Source of the DNA: Lysobacteraceae bacterium NML93-0399 | GTDB taxonomy: Bacteria > Pseudomonadota > Gammaproteobacteria > Xanthomonadales > Xanthomonadaceae | Length of the DNA stretch: 64,000 nt | Direction of reading: 5' to 3' | Assembly: GCA_002307375.1 (NCBI GenBank) | Contig: NTJI01000001.1 | Span: 930,001-994,000, forward strand | Part shown: positions 45,180-54,575 of the stretch, in pieces | Numbering within the stretch: the first letter of the stretch is position 1 | Layout: each line of letters begins with the position of its first letter | The notes under the pieces: generated by a model | What the model was told of the DNA's origin: nothing | Seen by the model: the letters and a program-made list of their open reading frames with translations, nothing else | The model's database searches: none | Program-made: the position numbers and the translations under genes

Positions 45180-45596
45180 CTCACATGCGCTTCACGGAAC
45201 CTTGATGCTGCGCCGCAGCATTTGTGAACTCTGAATGGGCATTGCGCAGGCCAGGTGGCGCCAAGTGGCGGAGGACGCAGAACTCCCGTCGCTCCCGCGG
45301 CTCTCAAAAGACGCATGTCTGGTCAAGCGGGAATCCAGCGACTTCCGGCTTTCCGACGAGGAGCCAAGGGCACTGGATTCCCGCATCCGCGGCAATGACG
45401 GCATCGAAGACCCGACAATTCCGCCCACCCGGGCACAGGACGCCATTGCGGTGCCCAACAATTGCGCGAGCGTCGCCCCCTCATCCCGTTCCCTTCTCCC
45501 ACGAGGGGAGAAGGGCGACGGGGCCGTGCGGGTCCGGCTTCGGAGCCGGTACCGGAGCTTCAGGAGACCGGGACCGGAAGCTTTTGCTTTTGGGGC
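45180..45596. repeat. Gene-free stretch with two repeat types
   Basis: Contains the palindromic repeat CTCTCAAAAGACGCATGTCT (about 45,301-45,320) with GCGGGAATCCAGCG and its later inverse CTGGATTCCCGC, and a hairpin TTCCCTTCTCCCACGAGGGG with its arm (45,490-45,522). The 59.6 kb copy is the inverse of the first. No gene is supported. Confidence 0.65.
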
Positions 45597-45957
45597 GGAG
45601 CCGGCCGATAAGCCGGGTTCTGTCGTGGACAGTCATTCCTCTAGGCGCACCGTCACCGGTACGCTCGAGCAACCTACCCGGACCCGACGCGGGCAACGTC
45701 ATGAGGTCCCTATTTGGTCTTGCTCCAGGTGGGGTTTGCCGTGCCGGTCCGTTACCGGACTCGCGGTGCGCTCTTACCGCACCATTTCACCCTTGCCGGC
45801 CTTCCGGAGAAGACGTAGGCGGTATCTTTCTGTTGCACTTTCCGTCGGCTCGCGCCGCCCAGGCGTTACCTGGCACCTTGCCCTGTGGAGCCCGGACTTT
45901 CCTCGGCACCGCCGGATGCGGGCACCCGTGATGACGCGACTGTCTGGCCGACTCCGC
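45597..45957 (-). ncRNA. rnpB: RNase P RNA (bacterial class A)
   Basis: Read leftwards, the segment shows the conserved RNase P RNA elements in order: a 5' stem beginning GGAGTCGGCCAGACAGTCGC, the universally conserved GAGGAAAGTCCGGGCTCCA with CAGGGC, then GGTAACGCCTGGG, AAGGGTGAAATGGTGCGGTA, AAACCCCACCTGGAGCAAGA and the 3' element AGAACCCGGCTTATCGGCCG, which pairs back to the 5' stem. Length is about 360 nt, normal for proteobacteria. It is the catalytic RNA that trims the 5' ends of tRNA precursors. Position between the lipoprotein hydrolase/rsmI and mraZ matches relatives. Ends are estimated to within about 10 nt. Confidence 0.95.
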
Positions 45958-46000
45958 CGCGCGCATTGTCGCACGCCGCACGGCACTGGCGCCGCGGATG

Positions 46001-46858
46001 TCACTGCGTGTCGATGCGCGCCAGCAGTTCGAGGAACCCGTCTTGGAACTCCGGCGACAGCGTGGCGTTGTTGTGACTGCGACCGGCCACGACCAGCAGG
46101 CGCGGGTCGACCTGCGGCGGCGTCGCGTCGAACAGCGCATGCGAGAACTCCGGGGCGGTCACCACGTCGTCGGCGCCGACGACGTAAAGCACCGGTTCGT
46201 CCAGACGCCCGGCTACGCCGAGATTGCCGGTATTCTGCAGCGGGGGGGCGATGTCGAAACGCCGCACTGCCAGCCGCGTCCAGAACCCGGCGCGCGCCCG
46301 CATCGCGCGGGTCCAGTCCTCGGCGCTGGTCATCGAGCTTTCCAGCACCAGCGCATCGAGACGGCGGTGGTCGGCAACGTGCCCGGCGAAGAAGCTGCCG
46401 AGCGACTGGCCGTGCACGACCAGCGGGCCGTCGACGTCGGCCCGGACCTCGTCGTAGATCTGGAGCGCATCGGCGCGCATGACCTCGACGCCGGGCGTCC
46501 CGGTACTGGCGCCGTAGCCACGGTGATCGACCAGCACCAGATCGACCGGCAGCGAGGCGTAGGACTTCAACAGGTGCTGCGCACGCGGGCCGATCCGGAA
46601 GCCGTTGCCGCCGTAATAGAGCACCGTCGCGCGCGCGTCGGGGCGACGCAGGGTGAGCCGGTACAGCGACGCGCCGTCTGCCGCCTCGATACGCGATTCG
46701 GTGGCCGCGTAGTCCGGATGCAGCGTCTGCAGCGCGGCCAGATCCGCGGGCGGCGCCGGCAGCGGCCGCACCAGGTGCGATTCCTCGAGGCGATAGGTGC
46801 AGGCGGCGAGCGTGGCGCACAGGGCGACGGCCGACAGGCGCGCGAAACGGACAGGCAT
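46001..46858 (-). CDS. Alpha/beta-hydrolase lipoprotein
   Basis: The start MPVRFARLSAVALCATLAAC includes a lipobox (TLAAC, Cys20), so the mature protein should be lipid-anchored. The body is an alpha/beta hydrolase of the BEM46/YfhR type: TVLYYGGNGFRIGPR (oxyanion region), LVDHRGYGASTGTPG, the nucleophile elbow GQSLG, VVGADDVVTAP (Asp) and GRSHNN (His). All triad residues are visible. The substrate is unknown. The ORF can start six codons earlier, but the signal peptide favours this start. Confidence 0.88.
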   Translation of the reverse strand: MPVRFARLSAVALCATLAACTYRLEESHLVRPLPAPPADLAALQTLHPDYAATESRIEAADGASLYRLTLRRPDARATVLYYGGNGFRIGPRAQHLLKSYASLPVDLVLVDHRGYGASTGTPGVEVMRADALQIYDEVRADVDGPLVVHGQSLGSFFAGHVADHRRLDALVLESSMTSAEDWTRAMRARAGFWTRLAVRRFDIAPPLQNTGNLGVAGRLDEPVLYVVGADDVVTAPEFSHALFDATPPQVDPRLLVVAGRSHNNATLSPEFQDGFLELLARIDTQ

Positions 46859-46895
46859 CCGGTGATCTCCTTCCATGTGAGACCGTTCGACGCGA

Positions 46896-47744
46896 TCAGG
46901 CCTCAGAAGTTCCCTGGCCGTACAGCGCCTTGCGCGGCGCGCCGGTGATGTCGGCGGCGAGCTTGGCCGCCAAGGACGGCTTCATCTCTCGACTGAGGAG
47001 CGCGTAGACCCGGCGGCCTTCGGCCAGGCGTGCGTCGGCATCGTCGCCGGCGCCTTCGACCAGCACCACGAATTCGCCCTTGCGCTGGTCGGCCTCGCCC
47101 GCCACCCGCGCGGCCAGGGCGTCGAGCGGGCCGTCGAGCACGGTTTCGAACAGCTTGGTCAACTCGCGCGCGACCACCGCCGGCCGGTCACCACCAAAGA
47201 CCTGCGCAGCATCGGCGAGCATCGCCTCGATGCGATGCGAGGACTCGTAGAACAGCAGCGTGCGCGGCTCGGCGGCGAGCGCCTGCAGGCGTTCGCGCCG
47301 TGCGCCGGCCTTGGCCGGCAGGAAGCCCTCGAACACGAAACGGTCGCTCGGAAGCCCGGCCACGCTGAGCGCGGCGATCAGCGCGCTCGGCCCCGGCACC
47401 GGCGACACCTTCAGGCCCGCTTCGCGCGCGGCGCGCACCAGCCGGAAACCGGGATCGCTGACCAGCGGCGTGCCGGCATCGCTGACCACCGCCAGCGATT
47501 CGCCGGCCTGCAGCCGCTCGACCAGGCGCGCGGCCAGACCGTCCTCGTTGTGTTCGTGCAGCGCGACCAGCGGCCGTTCGATACCGAAATGACCGAGCAA
47601 CTGACGGGTATGCCGCGTGTCCTCGGCGCAGATCGCATCGACCGCGCGCAGCACGGCCTGCGCGCGTGCCGAGAGGTCGCCGAGATTGCCGATCGGCGTC
47701 GCCACCACGTGGAGCACGCCCGGGGCGCGGGAGGGATCGCTCAT
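46896..47744 (-). CDS. rsmI: RsmI, 16S rRNA C1402 2'-O-methyltransferase
   Basis: The 282-residue protein has LHVVATPIGNLGDLSARAQA, ICAEDTRHTRQLLGHFGI, LAVVSDAGTPLVSDPGFRLV and PGPSALIAALSVAGLPSDRF, the SAM-binding tetrapyrrole-methylase fold of RsmI. With RsmH in the same window, both enzymes that modify C1402 are present. It diverges from the LpoA-like gene across 57 nt. Confidence 0.96.
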   Translation of the reverse strand: MSDPSRAPGVLHVVATPIGNLGDLSARAQAVLRAVDAICAEDTRHTRQLLGHFGIERPLVALHEHNEDGLAARLVERLQAGESLAVVSDAGTPLVSDPGFRLVRAAREAGLKVSPVPGPSALIAALSVAGLPSDRFVFEGFLPAKAGARRERLQALAAEPRTLLFYESSHRIEAMLADAAQVFGGDRPAVVARELTKLFETVLDGPLDALAARVAGEADQRKGEFVVLVEGAGDDADARLAEGRRVYALLSREMKPSLAAKLAADITGAPRKALYGQGTSEA

Positions 47745-47765
47745 CAGTCTGCACACCGGGAACGC

Positions 47766-47771
47766 TAGAAT
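47766..47771 (+). promoter_or_regulatory. -10 element ahead of the LpoA-like gene
   Basis: TAGAAT lies 31 nt before the start codon in the short gap to divergent rsmI. No good -35 is visible, so this is tentative. Confidence 0.4.
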
Positions 47772-47801
47772 GCGGCCATTATCCCGCAGCGGAACCGCGA
47801 C

Positions 47802-49040
47802 ATGGCAGCAACGGCCCAGTCTTCGAACGCCCGCACGCGCGCCGCAGGCGCAGCCCCGGCCCGGCCCCGCGCATTGCGTGTGCTGACCGGCGCCATGCTC
47901 GCCGCGATGCTCGCCAGTTGCGCAACCGTGCAGACCACGCAGACCGGCGCGGTCGTCGAATCGACGCCGGTCCCGACCGCGCCCGCACGCTGGACGATCG
48001 ACGACACCCGCGCGCCGGCCGAGGCCGACGGCTACCGTCCGCCGCGCAAGCTCGCCGTGCTGCTGCCGATGAGTGGCGCGCTGGCCACGGCCGCCGGACC
48101 GGTGCGCGACGGCCTGCTTGCCGGTTACTACGGCGAACGCCGCACCCGCCCCGAACTCGCCTTCTACGACACCACCGGCACTGCGGCCGGCACCGCGAAT
48201 GCCTACGCCCGCGCGATCGCCGAGGGCGCCGACCAGGTGGTCGGGCCGCTTGGCCGCGAGGAAGTCGACGCGGTGTTCCGCGGCGCCACCCAGGTGCCGA
48301 CCGTGGCCCTCAACCGCGGCAGCGCGCAGGCGCCGGACAACGCCGCGGCGTTTTCGCTGGCGCCCGAGGACGAGGGCGATGCGGCCGCGCAATACCTGCT
48401 CAAGCGCAACGCGCGCAACGTGCTGGTGCTGAGCAACGGCGAGGACGCCGCGCGTCGCAGCGTCGATGCGCTGACCGCACGCCTGGCCCAGAACGGTGGC
48501 AGCGTCGTCGCGACGCTGGCGATCGTCGGTGATCAGCCGGTCGACCAGACCGCGGCCCTTCAGAACGCGCTCGCCAGCGGCACCGGCGTCGACGCGGTGT
48601 TCCTGGCCATCCGCGGCAACCAGGCGCGCGTGATCGCGCCGCAGCTGTCGGTCGCCGGCCTCGCCACGCGCCCGCGCGTGGGCAGTTCGCTGCTGCAGAC
48701 GGGCACCGGCAAGGCGGAGGAAGACCAGATCCTCGACGGCATCGTGTTCCCGACCGAGAGCTGGTCGACCGGTGCCAGCGCGCGTTCGCTGCCGCCGCTG
48801 GCCACCGTCGCCGAGCAGTTGCCGACCGCGCGTGGCGCGGCCGCGCGTCTGTTCGCGTTCGGTTTCGACGCCTGGCTGCTGAGCGGCTATCTCGAACACC
48901 TCGCCCGCAACCCGGAGGCCGCCGTCGGCGGCGCGACCGGCATGCTGCGCATCGGCCCCGACGGCAATGTCATGCGTCAGCCGGCGTGGGCGACGTGGCG
49001 CGGCGGCCATGTCGTACCGCAGGCGGACGCAGGCGGTTGA
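47802..49040 (+). CDS. LpoA-like lipoprotein (penicillin-binding protein activator)
   Basis: The 412-residue protein has a basic N-terminal stretch, a signal helix and a lipobox (AMLASC, Cys40), then a periplasmic-binding-protein-like fold: [60 protein letters not shown]. This matches the C-terminal domain of LpoA/LppC, the outer-membrane activator of PBP1a; the N-terminal TPR domain of the E. coli form is absent, as in many relatives. The setting (rsmI, lpoA, yraN) is the conserved one. The N-terminal signal starts unusually late. Confidence 0.88.
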   Translation: MAATAQSSNARTRAAGAAPARPRALRVLTGAMLAAMLASCATVQTTQTGAVVESTPVPTAPARWTIDDTRAPAEADGYRPPRKLAVLLPMSGALATAAGPVRDGLLAGYYGERRTRPELAFYDTTGTAAGTANAYARAIAEGADQVVGPLGREEVDAVFRGATQVPTVALNRGSAQAPDNAAAFSLAPEDEGDAAAQYLLKRNARNVLVLSNGEDAARRSVDALTARLAQNGGSVVATLAIVGDQPVDQTAALQNALASGTGVDAVFLAIRGNQARVIAPQLSVAGLATRPRVGSSLLQTGTGKAEEDQILDGIVFPTESWSTGASARSLPPLATVAEQLPTARGAAARLFAFGFDAWLLSGYLEHLARNPEAAVGGATGMLRIGPDGNVMRQPAWATWRGGHVVPQADAGG

Positions 49041-49417
49041 ACGACCGGCGGCGCGATGGCGCTGCCGTCGAACGGGCAGCGGCTGCGCACCTGCAGGCCG
49101 CCGGCCTGCGCCCGTTCGCAGCCAACGTCGGCTTTCGCGGCGGCGAACTCGATCTGGTGATGCTCGATGCGCGCGGCACGGCGCGCGTCGTCGTGTTCGT
49201 CGAAGTGCGGCATCGCAGCAGCGCGCGCTTCGGCGGCGGCGCGGCGTCGGTCGATGCCGGAAAACGGCGCAAGCTCGTGCTGGCCGCGCAGCAGTTTCTG
49301 ATGCGGCAACCGTCGCTGCGCGAGCTGCCCTGCCGTTTCGATGTGGTCGAAGCGAGCGGCGACGCCGACGCGCCGGTGCTGCGGTGGATCGAGGATGCGT
49401 TCCGGGCCGATGACTGA
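49037..49417 (+). CDS. yraN: YraN family protein (UPF0102)
   Basis: The protein has [32 protein letters not shown] and [20 protein letters not shown] followed by [13 protein letters not shown]: the E-x-D-L and V-E-V-(K/R)-x-R pattern of the nuclease-like UPF0102 family. No role is firmly known. I take a TTG at 49037 overlapping the preceding stop (126 residues); an ATG at 48986 in the same frame would overlap more. Start uncertain, family firm. Confidence 0.88.
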   Translation: MNDRRRDGAAVERAAAAHLQAAGLRPFAANVGFRGGELDLVMLDARGTARVVVFVEVRHRSSARFGGGAASVDAGKRRKLVLAAQQFLMRQPSLRELPCRFDVVEASGDADAPVLRWIEDAFRADD

Positions 49418-49478
49418 CCGGGGCCGCGTATCGCCGCTCCTGCACCGGTTGCCGGGACTCCGTTCGCGTCGCGCTGGA

Positions 49479-50435
49479 TCAGCCTGCGAAGTGGTCCCAG
49501 CCGGCGCGCGCCGGCGACCATGGGGCGCCTTCCCCGGTCGAGACCGCAATACCCGCGCCTTCGATCATGCGACCGATCCGGGCCACCGGCGTCGCTGACG
49601 CTGCGCCCGCCGCCACGATGGCATCGCGTGCCGACACCGGCGCGGTGAAGCACAGTTCGTAATCGTCACCGCCGGAGGCCTGCAGCGCGCGGCGTGCGTG
49701 CACGTCGTCGACGGCGTTCCGCAGCGCGGCGGACACGGGCACCGCATCGATGTCGAGCATCGCGCCGACGCCACTGGCCCGGCACACGTGGCCGAGATCG
49801 GCCAGCAGTCCATCCGAGACATCGATTGCCGCATGCGCGTGTCCGGCAAGCGCGAGCCCCAGTTCCACACGCGGCGTGGGGCGATCCAGTCGCGCCCGCA
49901 ACACGGGATCGCGCGTGCCCCCGTCGGACCACTGCGCAAGTGCCGCGGCGGCATCGCCGGGGGTGCCACTGATCCAGATGTCGTCGCCGGCCTGCGCACC
50001 GTTGCGTCGCAACGCCGCGCCGGGCGCAACGAGTCCGAACGCGGTCACGCAGACCGACAGCGGGCCGCGCGTGGTGTCGCCGCCGACGAGCGCCACGTCG
50101 TGCGCGCGGGCCAGCGCGTCGAAGCCGTCGAGGAATGCATCGACCCAGACCGGGTCCGGTTCGGGCATCGACAACGACAGCGTGCACCACGCGGGCAATG
50201 CGCCCATCGCGGCGAGATCGGACAGATTCACCGCCAGCGCCTTCCAGCCGATGTCGGCCGGCGCGGTGGCGGGCGGAAAATGCACGCCGCTGTTGAGCGT
50301 GTCCATCGCGACGACGAGTTGCCGGCCAAGCGGCGGCTGCAGCAGCGCGGCGTCGTCGCCAATGCCCAGCGCCACGTCCGCGCGCGCGAGGACGCGGGCG
50401 CGGATACGGTCGATCAGGTCGAACTCGCCGGCCAT
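49479..50435 (-). CDS. thiL: ThiL, thiamine-monophosphate kinase
   Basis: The 318-residue protein shows EFDLIDRIRARVL, GIGDDAALLQPPLGRQLVVA, MDTLNSGVHFPP, LVGGDTTRGPLSVCVTAFG and AIDVSDGLLADLGHVCRASG, all signatures of ThiL, which makes thiamine diphosphate. It is the last gene of the rib-nusB-thiL operon, 16 nt after nusB. Confidence 0.96.
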   Translation of the reverse strand: MAGEFDLIDRIRARVLARADVALGIGDDAALLQPPLGRQLVVAMDTLNSGVHFPPATAPADIGWKALAVNLSDLAAMGALPAWCTLSLSMPEPDPVWVDAFLDGFDALARAHDVALVGGDTTRGPLSVCVTAFGLVAPGAALRRNGAQAGDDIWISGTPGDAAAALAQWSDGGTRDPVLRARLDRPTPRVELGLALAGHAHAAIDVSDGLLADLGHVCRASGVGAMLDIDAVPVSAALRNAVDDVHARRALQASGGDDYELCFTAPVSARDAIVAAGAASATPVARIGRMIEGAGIAVSTGEGAPWSPARAGWDHFAG

Positions 50436-50451
50436 GGACGGCGAGCCGGGC

Positions 50452-50916
50452 TCAGCGCCCGCGCAGCGCGCCGACTTCCGGAGCGCGCCATTGCGCGGCG
50501 GCCTTGTCGAGCACGCCGTTGACGTAGGTATGGCCGTGCTCGGAGCCGAAACGCTTGACGGTCTTGAGCGCCTCGTCGATGACCACGCGATACGGCACGT
50601 CGACGCGGTGCCGCAGCTCGTAGGCGGCGATGCGCAGCATGGCGCGCTCGATCGGGTCGACCTCGTCGATCGTGCGGTCGAGAAAGGGCGCCAGCGCCGC
50701 GTCGAGCTCGCGATAGCGCGTGCCCACACCGTGGACCAGATCCTCGAAGTACGCGAGATCCGCGACTTCCTTGGCCTGCTCGTGCGCGAACTGGGCGACG
50801 ATCTCGCGCGGTTCGGCGCCCGACATCTGCATCGCGTAGATGGCCTGCAGCGCACGACGGCGCGCGCGCGAGCGCAGCACCGGGTCGACGCCATGGGGTT
50901 TGCGGGTCTGGTTCAT
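50452..50916 (-). CDS. nusB: NusB, transcription antitermination factor
   Basis: The 154-residue helical protein contains [59 protein letters not shown] and [13 protein letters not shown], typical NusB. It binds boxA RNA with NusE and is needed for rRNA antitermination. ATGA overlap with ribH. Confidence 0.96.
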   Translation of the reverse strand: MNQTRKPHGVDPVLRSRARRRALQAIYAMQMSGAEPREIVAQFAHEQAKEVADLAYFEDLVHGVGTRYRELDAALAPFLDRTIDEVDPIERAMLRIAAYELRHRVDVPYRVVIDEALKTVKRFGSEHGHTYVNGVLDKAAAQWRAPEVGALRGR

Positions 50917-51380
50917 CCGATCTTGTCCAGCAGGTTGCTCATTTCGATGGCGACGAGTGCCGCTTCTTCGCCCTTGTTGCCATGGCTGCCGCCGGCACGT
51001 TTCTCGGCATCGCCGTAGTCCTCGACCGCGAGCACGCCGTTGGCGACCGGCACGCCGCTGTCGAGTGCGACCCGCATCAGCGCGTCGCTGCAACCGTCGG
51101 CCACCTGCTCGTAGTGGCGGGTGTCGCCGCGAACCACGCAGCCCAGGCCCATCAAGGCGGTGTAATTGCCGCTTGCCGCGAGGCGCGCGCAAGCGACCGG
51201 AATCTCCCAGGCGCCCGGCACGCGGATCACGTCGACCGCATCCTCGGCCACGCCGTGATCGGCGAACGCCTTGCGCGCACCGGCGACGAGCGTGTCGGTG
51301 ATCTTGGGATTCCAGCGGCTGGCGACGATCGCGTAGCGCGCACCGACGGGTGCACGCAGATCGCCTTCGATGTGGCTCAT
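50913..51380 (-). CDS. ribH: RibH, lumazine synthase
   Basis: The 155-residue protein has [58 protein letters not shown] and [17 protein letters not shown], matching lumazine synthase. It condenses DHBP with the pyrimidine from RibD; subunits form a large icosahedral or pentameric shell. It lies 40 nt after ribB. Confidence 0.97.
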   Translation of the reverse strand: MSHIEGDLRAPVGARYAIVASRWNPKITDTLVAGARKAFADHGVAEDAVDVIRVPGAWEIPVACARLAASGNYTALMGLGCVVRGDTRHYEQVADGCSDALMRVALDSGVPVANGVLAVEDYGDAEKRAGGSHGNKGEEAALVAIEMSNLLDKIG

Positions 51381-51420
51381 GGGCTTGTGGCCTCGCAGGG
51401 GAGCGGCAGTTTAACGCGCG

Positions 51421-52521
51421 TCACGGGGTGACGTATTCGACGACTTCCAGCCCGTAGCCGGCCAGACCGACCTGCTTGCGCGGCGTGCCCAGCACGCGCA
51501 GCCGGCCGAGGCCCAGATCGGCGAGGATCTGCGCGCCGGCGCCATTGCGACGCCACTGGCCCACGTCCTTGTCCTTGCCCGGCGGTCGGACCACCGGTTC
51601 CTGGCGCAGGCGTGACAGCAGGGCGTCGGCATCGCGCGGCGCCGACAGCAGCACCATCACGCCGCGGTCCTCGGCGGCGATCGCGCGCAGCGCGTCGGTC
51701 GCGGCCACGCCGAAATCGTCGCGGCGCCAGTGCAGCAGGTCGGCCAGCGGATTTTCGACCTGCACACGCACCAGCGTCGGCGTGTCGGCATCGGGCGTGC
51801 CGCGCACCAGCGCGAAATGCAGTTCGTGGGCGATGCGGTCGCGGTAGGTCACGAGCTTGAACGGGCCGAATTCGGTGTCGATCTCGCGTTCGTCGAGGCG
51901 CTCGACGGTGTGTTCGGTGGCGAGACGGTAGGCGATCAGATCGGCGATCGAACCCATCTTCAGGCCGTGCGTGCGGGCGAAGACCTCCAGCTCCGGGCGG
52001 CGCGCCATGCTGCCGTCCGGATTGAGGATCTCGACCAGCACGCCGGCCGGCTCCAGCCCGGCGAGCATCGCCAGATCCACGCCGGCCTCGGTATGCCCGG
52101 CGCGGGTCAGCACGCCGCCGGGCTGGGCGACCAGCGGGAAGATGTGGCCGGGCTGGTGCAGATCGTCGGGCTTCGCGTTCGGCTGCACTGCGGTGCGGAT
52201 GGTGTGTGCGCGGTCGTGCGCCGAGATGCCGGTGGTCACACCCTCGGCCGCTTCGATGCTGACGGTGAAGTTGGTCTGGAACTGCGCGGTGTTGGCGCGG
52301 ACCATCGGCGCCAGACCGAGCTGCGCGGCGCGGCTCGGCGTCACCGGCAGGCACACCAGCCCACGGCCGTGGGTGACCATGAAGTTGATGTCGGCCGGCT
52401 TGACCAGCTCGGCGGCCATGATCAGATCGCCTTCGTTCTCGCGGTCCTCGTCGTCGACGATGACGACCATGCGGCCCTGGCGGATTTCTTCCAGCAGTTC
52501 GGGGACGGGGGCGAAGTTCAT
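51421..52521 (-). CDS. ribB: RibB with degenerate GTP-cyclohydrolase-like domain (RibBX type)
   Basis: Residues 1-205 are 3,4-dihydroxy-2-butanone-4-phosphate synthase, with DDEDRENEGDLIMAAELVKP, VTHGRGLVCLPVT and RAGHTEAGVDLAMLAGLEPA. Residues about 215-366 correspond in place and length to GTP cyclohydrolase II, but the three zinc cysteines (C-x-x-G-D...C-x-C in the family) are missing; the region reads ENPLADLLHWRRDDFGVAAT. So the second activity is very probably lost, as in RibBX hybrids known from other gammaproteobacteria, and a separate ribA is expected elsewhere. Many databases would call it RibBA. Overlaps ribE by 4 nt. Confidence 0.92.
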   Translation of the reverse strand: MNFAPVPELLEEIRQGRMVVIVDDEDRENEGDLIMAAELVKPADINFMVTHGRGLVCLPVTPSRAAQLGLAPMVRANTAQFQTNFTVSIEAAEGVTTGISAHDRAHTIRTAVQPNAKPDDLHQPGHIFPLVAQPGGVLTRAGHTEAGVDLAMLAGLEPAGVLVEILNPDGSMARRPELEVFARTHGLKMGSIADLIAYRLATEHTVERLDEREIDTEFGPFKLVTYRDRIAHELHFALVRGTPDADTPTLVRVQVENPLADLLHWRRDDFGVAATDALRAIAAEDRGVMVLLSAPRDADALLSRLRQEPVVRPPGKDKDVGQWRRNGAGAQILADLGLGRLRVLGTPRKQVGLAGYGLEVVEYVTP

Positions 52522-53135
52522 GCGTGTGCTCCTGCCGGCACGACGCCGGCGCTCAACAGCCGCTCGACGTAGCGCGCGACCAGATCCACTTCCAGATTCA
52601 CCGCCTCGCCCACCGCCGTGCTGCCGAACGCGGTGTGCGCGACGGTGTGCGGCACCAGCGCGACTTCGAAGCCGGTGTCGTCGACCGCATTGACCGTCAG
52701 GCTGACGCCGTCGACGCAGATCGAGCCCTTGTGGGCGACGTACTTGAGCAACGTGGCCGGCGCGCTGAAACGCCAGCGCTGCGCACGTGCGTCCTCGTGC
52801 ACCGAGGTGACACTGCCGACACCGTCGACATGGCCGCTGACCATGTGCCCGCCGAGACGGTCGGTCGGACGCATCGCGCGCTCGAGGTTCAGCGCGCGGC
52901 CCGGCGCGAGCGCGCCGAGCGTGGTCAGCGACAGGGTTTCGGTCGACGCATCGGCCTCGAAATGCGCGTCGTCGAACACAACCACGGTCAGGCAGACGCC
53001 GTTGACCGCGATGCTTTCACCCATCGCCACACCGTCGAACGGCAAGGTACCGACCGCGATACGCAAACGCGCGTCGCCGCCGCGGGCCTCGGTGGACACC
53101 AGGCGTCCGACGCCTTCGATCAGTCCGGTGAACAT
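52518..53135 (-). CDS. ribE: RibE, riboflavin synthase alpha subunit
   Basis: The 205-residue protein starts MFTGLIEGVGRLVST and has two lumazine-binding repeats: first ESIAVNGVCLTVVVFDDAHF and MRPTDRLGGHMVSGHVDGVG, second GSICVDGVSLTVNAVDDTGF and LVPHTVAHTAFG. It makes riboflavin from two lumazines. First gene after the FMN riboswitch, so the riboswitch directly controls ribE-ribB-ribH and probably nusB-thiL. Confidence 0.96.
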   Translation of the reverse strand: MFTGLIEGVGRLVSTEARGGDARLRIAVGTLPFDGVAMGESIAVNGVCLTVVVFDDAHFEADASTETLSLTTLGALAPGRALNLERAMRPTDRLGGHMVSGHVDGVGSVTSVHEDARAQRWRFSAPATLLKYVAHKGSICVDGVSLTVNAVDDTGFEVALVPHTVAHTAFGSTAVGEAVNLEVDLVARYVERLLSAGVVPAGAHA

Positions 53136-53239
53136 GTCGCTGTCTCCCTCCGCACGGCTCACGCCGCACGGTTTCGCCGAAGGGGAACATCGTCCAGGAC
53201 GCGACAGCGTGCGCGGCGATGCGCCACGCAAGAGGTCGT

Positions 53240-53385
53240 CTTCTCGCATCCGGACTATGACCGTCGGCTCCGGACTTCGACCGGATCTGCTGACCCGCCG
53301 GCGTTTGCCGGCAGCGCTCGCGGGCTCGCGCGTCGCCGCGCCTACCGCCGGTGGGGACTTTCACCCCGCCCCGAAGACATTCGAT
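53240..53385 (-). promoter_or_regulatory. FMN riboswitch (RFN element)
   Basis: On the minus strand the conserved parts appear in order: TCGGGGCGGGGTGAAAGTCC, CCACCGGCGGTA, AGCCCGCGAGCG, GGGTCAGCAGATCCGGTCGA, AGTCCGGAGCCGACGGTCAT and AGTCCGGATGCGAGA. This is a full RFN aptamer about 100 nt before ribE. It senses FMN and lowers expression of the riboflavin genes, probably by blocking translation start or by termination. Confidence 0.96.
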
Positions 53386-53598
53386 TGATGTCGGCAGCGC
53401 CGACGGTGCGCATTCTAGCAGCGCGCCCTGGCCGCGCTGCCCGTCGCTGCGGGACGCTTCATCGCGCGGACAGCGCCTTGCCCGCGCCTCTGGCGCCGCG
53501 TGAAGAAATCGTTAGAATCCGCGCCGCGACAAGTACGTCGCCTTTGCCCGGCCGCAATGGCCAGGCGAGATGGACATCATTCGGAGTGTTTCTTTCCC

Positions 53599-54216
53599 AT
53601 GCGCAACATCCTTCTGGCCAGCCTGCTGGCCGCACTGCCGTGTGCCGCCACCGCGGCCGACATGCCCAGCTACACCTTCGTCGAAGCGGGCTGGACCCAG
53701 CTGCAGGTCGAGGACGATTTCCTCGACGATCCCAAGGGTGACGGCGGTTACATCCGCGGCTCGTTCGCGATCGCGCCGTCCGCCTACGTCTTCGGCGGCT
53801 ACGCCGAGGTCGGCAAGACCTACCGCTTCGACGGCCTGCGCGCCGAGTTCACCGTGGACGAGGCCGAGATCGGCATCGGTTACCGCATGGACGTGGGCGA
53901 CCGCCTCGACTTCACCGCCGACATCGCCTACGTGCGCATGGGCGTGGAAGTGGACCTGCGCGACGCATCGTTCCGCGGCACCGGTCGCGACCACCTCAAC
54001 CTGTGGCGCGGCACGGCCGGCTTGCGCGGCAAGCCATCGCCGATGACCGAAGCCTGGATCAAGGCCGGTTACGCGGACGGCAGCGATCTGGACGACAACT
54101 TCTTCGGCGTGCTCGGCGGCCAGGTCAACCTGACCCGCACCTGGGGCCTGGTCGGCGAGGTCGAGAAGTACAGCGACACGACCCAGTTCCAGGTGGGCGT
54201 GCGCGCGAGCTTCTGA
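53599..54216 (+). CDS. Small outer-membrane beta-barrel protein
   Basis: The start MRNILLASLLAALPCAATAA is a clear signal peptide cut after about residue 20. The mature 185 residues alternate hydrophobic and polar residues in about eight strands (YTFVEAGWTQLQVED, GGYIRGSFAIAPSAYVFGGY, EIGIGYRMDV, TADIAYVRMGVEVDL) and end in a terminal Phe (FQVGVRASF), the outer-membrane assembly signal. It resembles the small Ax21-type barrels common in Xanthomonadaceae (by eye). A -10 (TAGAAT, 53513-53518) lies upstream. It is read against the riboflavin genes and separates ribE from ribD. Confidence 0.85.
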   Translation: MRNILLASLLAALPCAATAADMPSYTFVEAGWTQLQVEDDFLDDPKGDGGYIRGSFAIAPSAYVFGGYAEVGKTYRFDGLRAEFTVDEAEIGIGYRMDVGDRLDFTADIAYVRMGVEVDLRDASFRGTGRDHLNLWRGTAGLRGKPSPMTEAWIKAGYADGSDLDDNFFGVLGGQVNLTRTWGLVGEVEKYSDTTQFQVGVRASF

Positions 54217-54235
54217 TCCAGCGCAGACGCGATAC

Positions 54236-54259
54236 GAACGGGCCCCGCGGGGCCCGTTC
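54236..54259 (+). terminator. Terminator of beta-barrel gene
   Basis: GAACGGGCCCCG and its perfect complement form a 24-nt palindrome (54236-54259) 20 nt after the stop. The U-run is poor but the stem is very strong. Confidence 0.75.
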
Positions 54260-54261
54260 TG

Positions 54262-54567
54262 CGTTGGCGCCGCGACGCCGACGGCGCACGCACGGCGTTT
54301 CGTACCGAGCCCGAGATGCCCCTGTAGGAGCGCGCTTGCGCGAGAAGCGTTCCCCTGAAAGCCCCATCGCGCGCAAGCGCGCTCCTACAGGCGCAGCAGC
54401 AGGCGAATCGGAACAGGCTGTGGGGCCGACTCCGCGTTGGCGCCACGACGTCGGCGGCCGCACGCACGGCCTTCGCGCCGAGCCACCGGGCCGCCTCCTG
54501 CAGGAGCGCGCTTGCGCGCGAGAGGCGTTCCCCTGAGAGCCGCATCGCGCGCAAGCGCGCTCCTACA
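54262..54567. repeat. Two tandem REP-type units after ribD
   Basis: Palindrome pairs at 54323-54389 and 54499-54567, each preceded by a similar leader (GCGTTGGCGCC-CGACG-CG...GCACGCACGGC), so a unit of about 175 nt is duplicated. It parallels the tandem array at 28.3-28.8 kb. Confidence 0.88.
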
Positions 54568-54575
54568 AGTGCCGG

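Noticed and set aside
45235..46482. Open frames across 45.2-46.5 kb
   Set aside because: They cross RNase P RNA and the hydrolase gene; the RNA signature and lipoprotein motifs explain the region.
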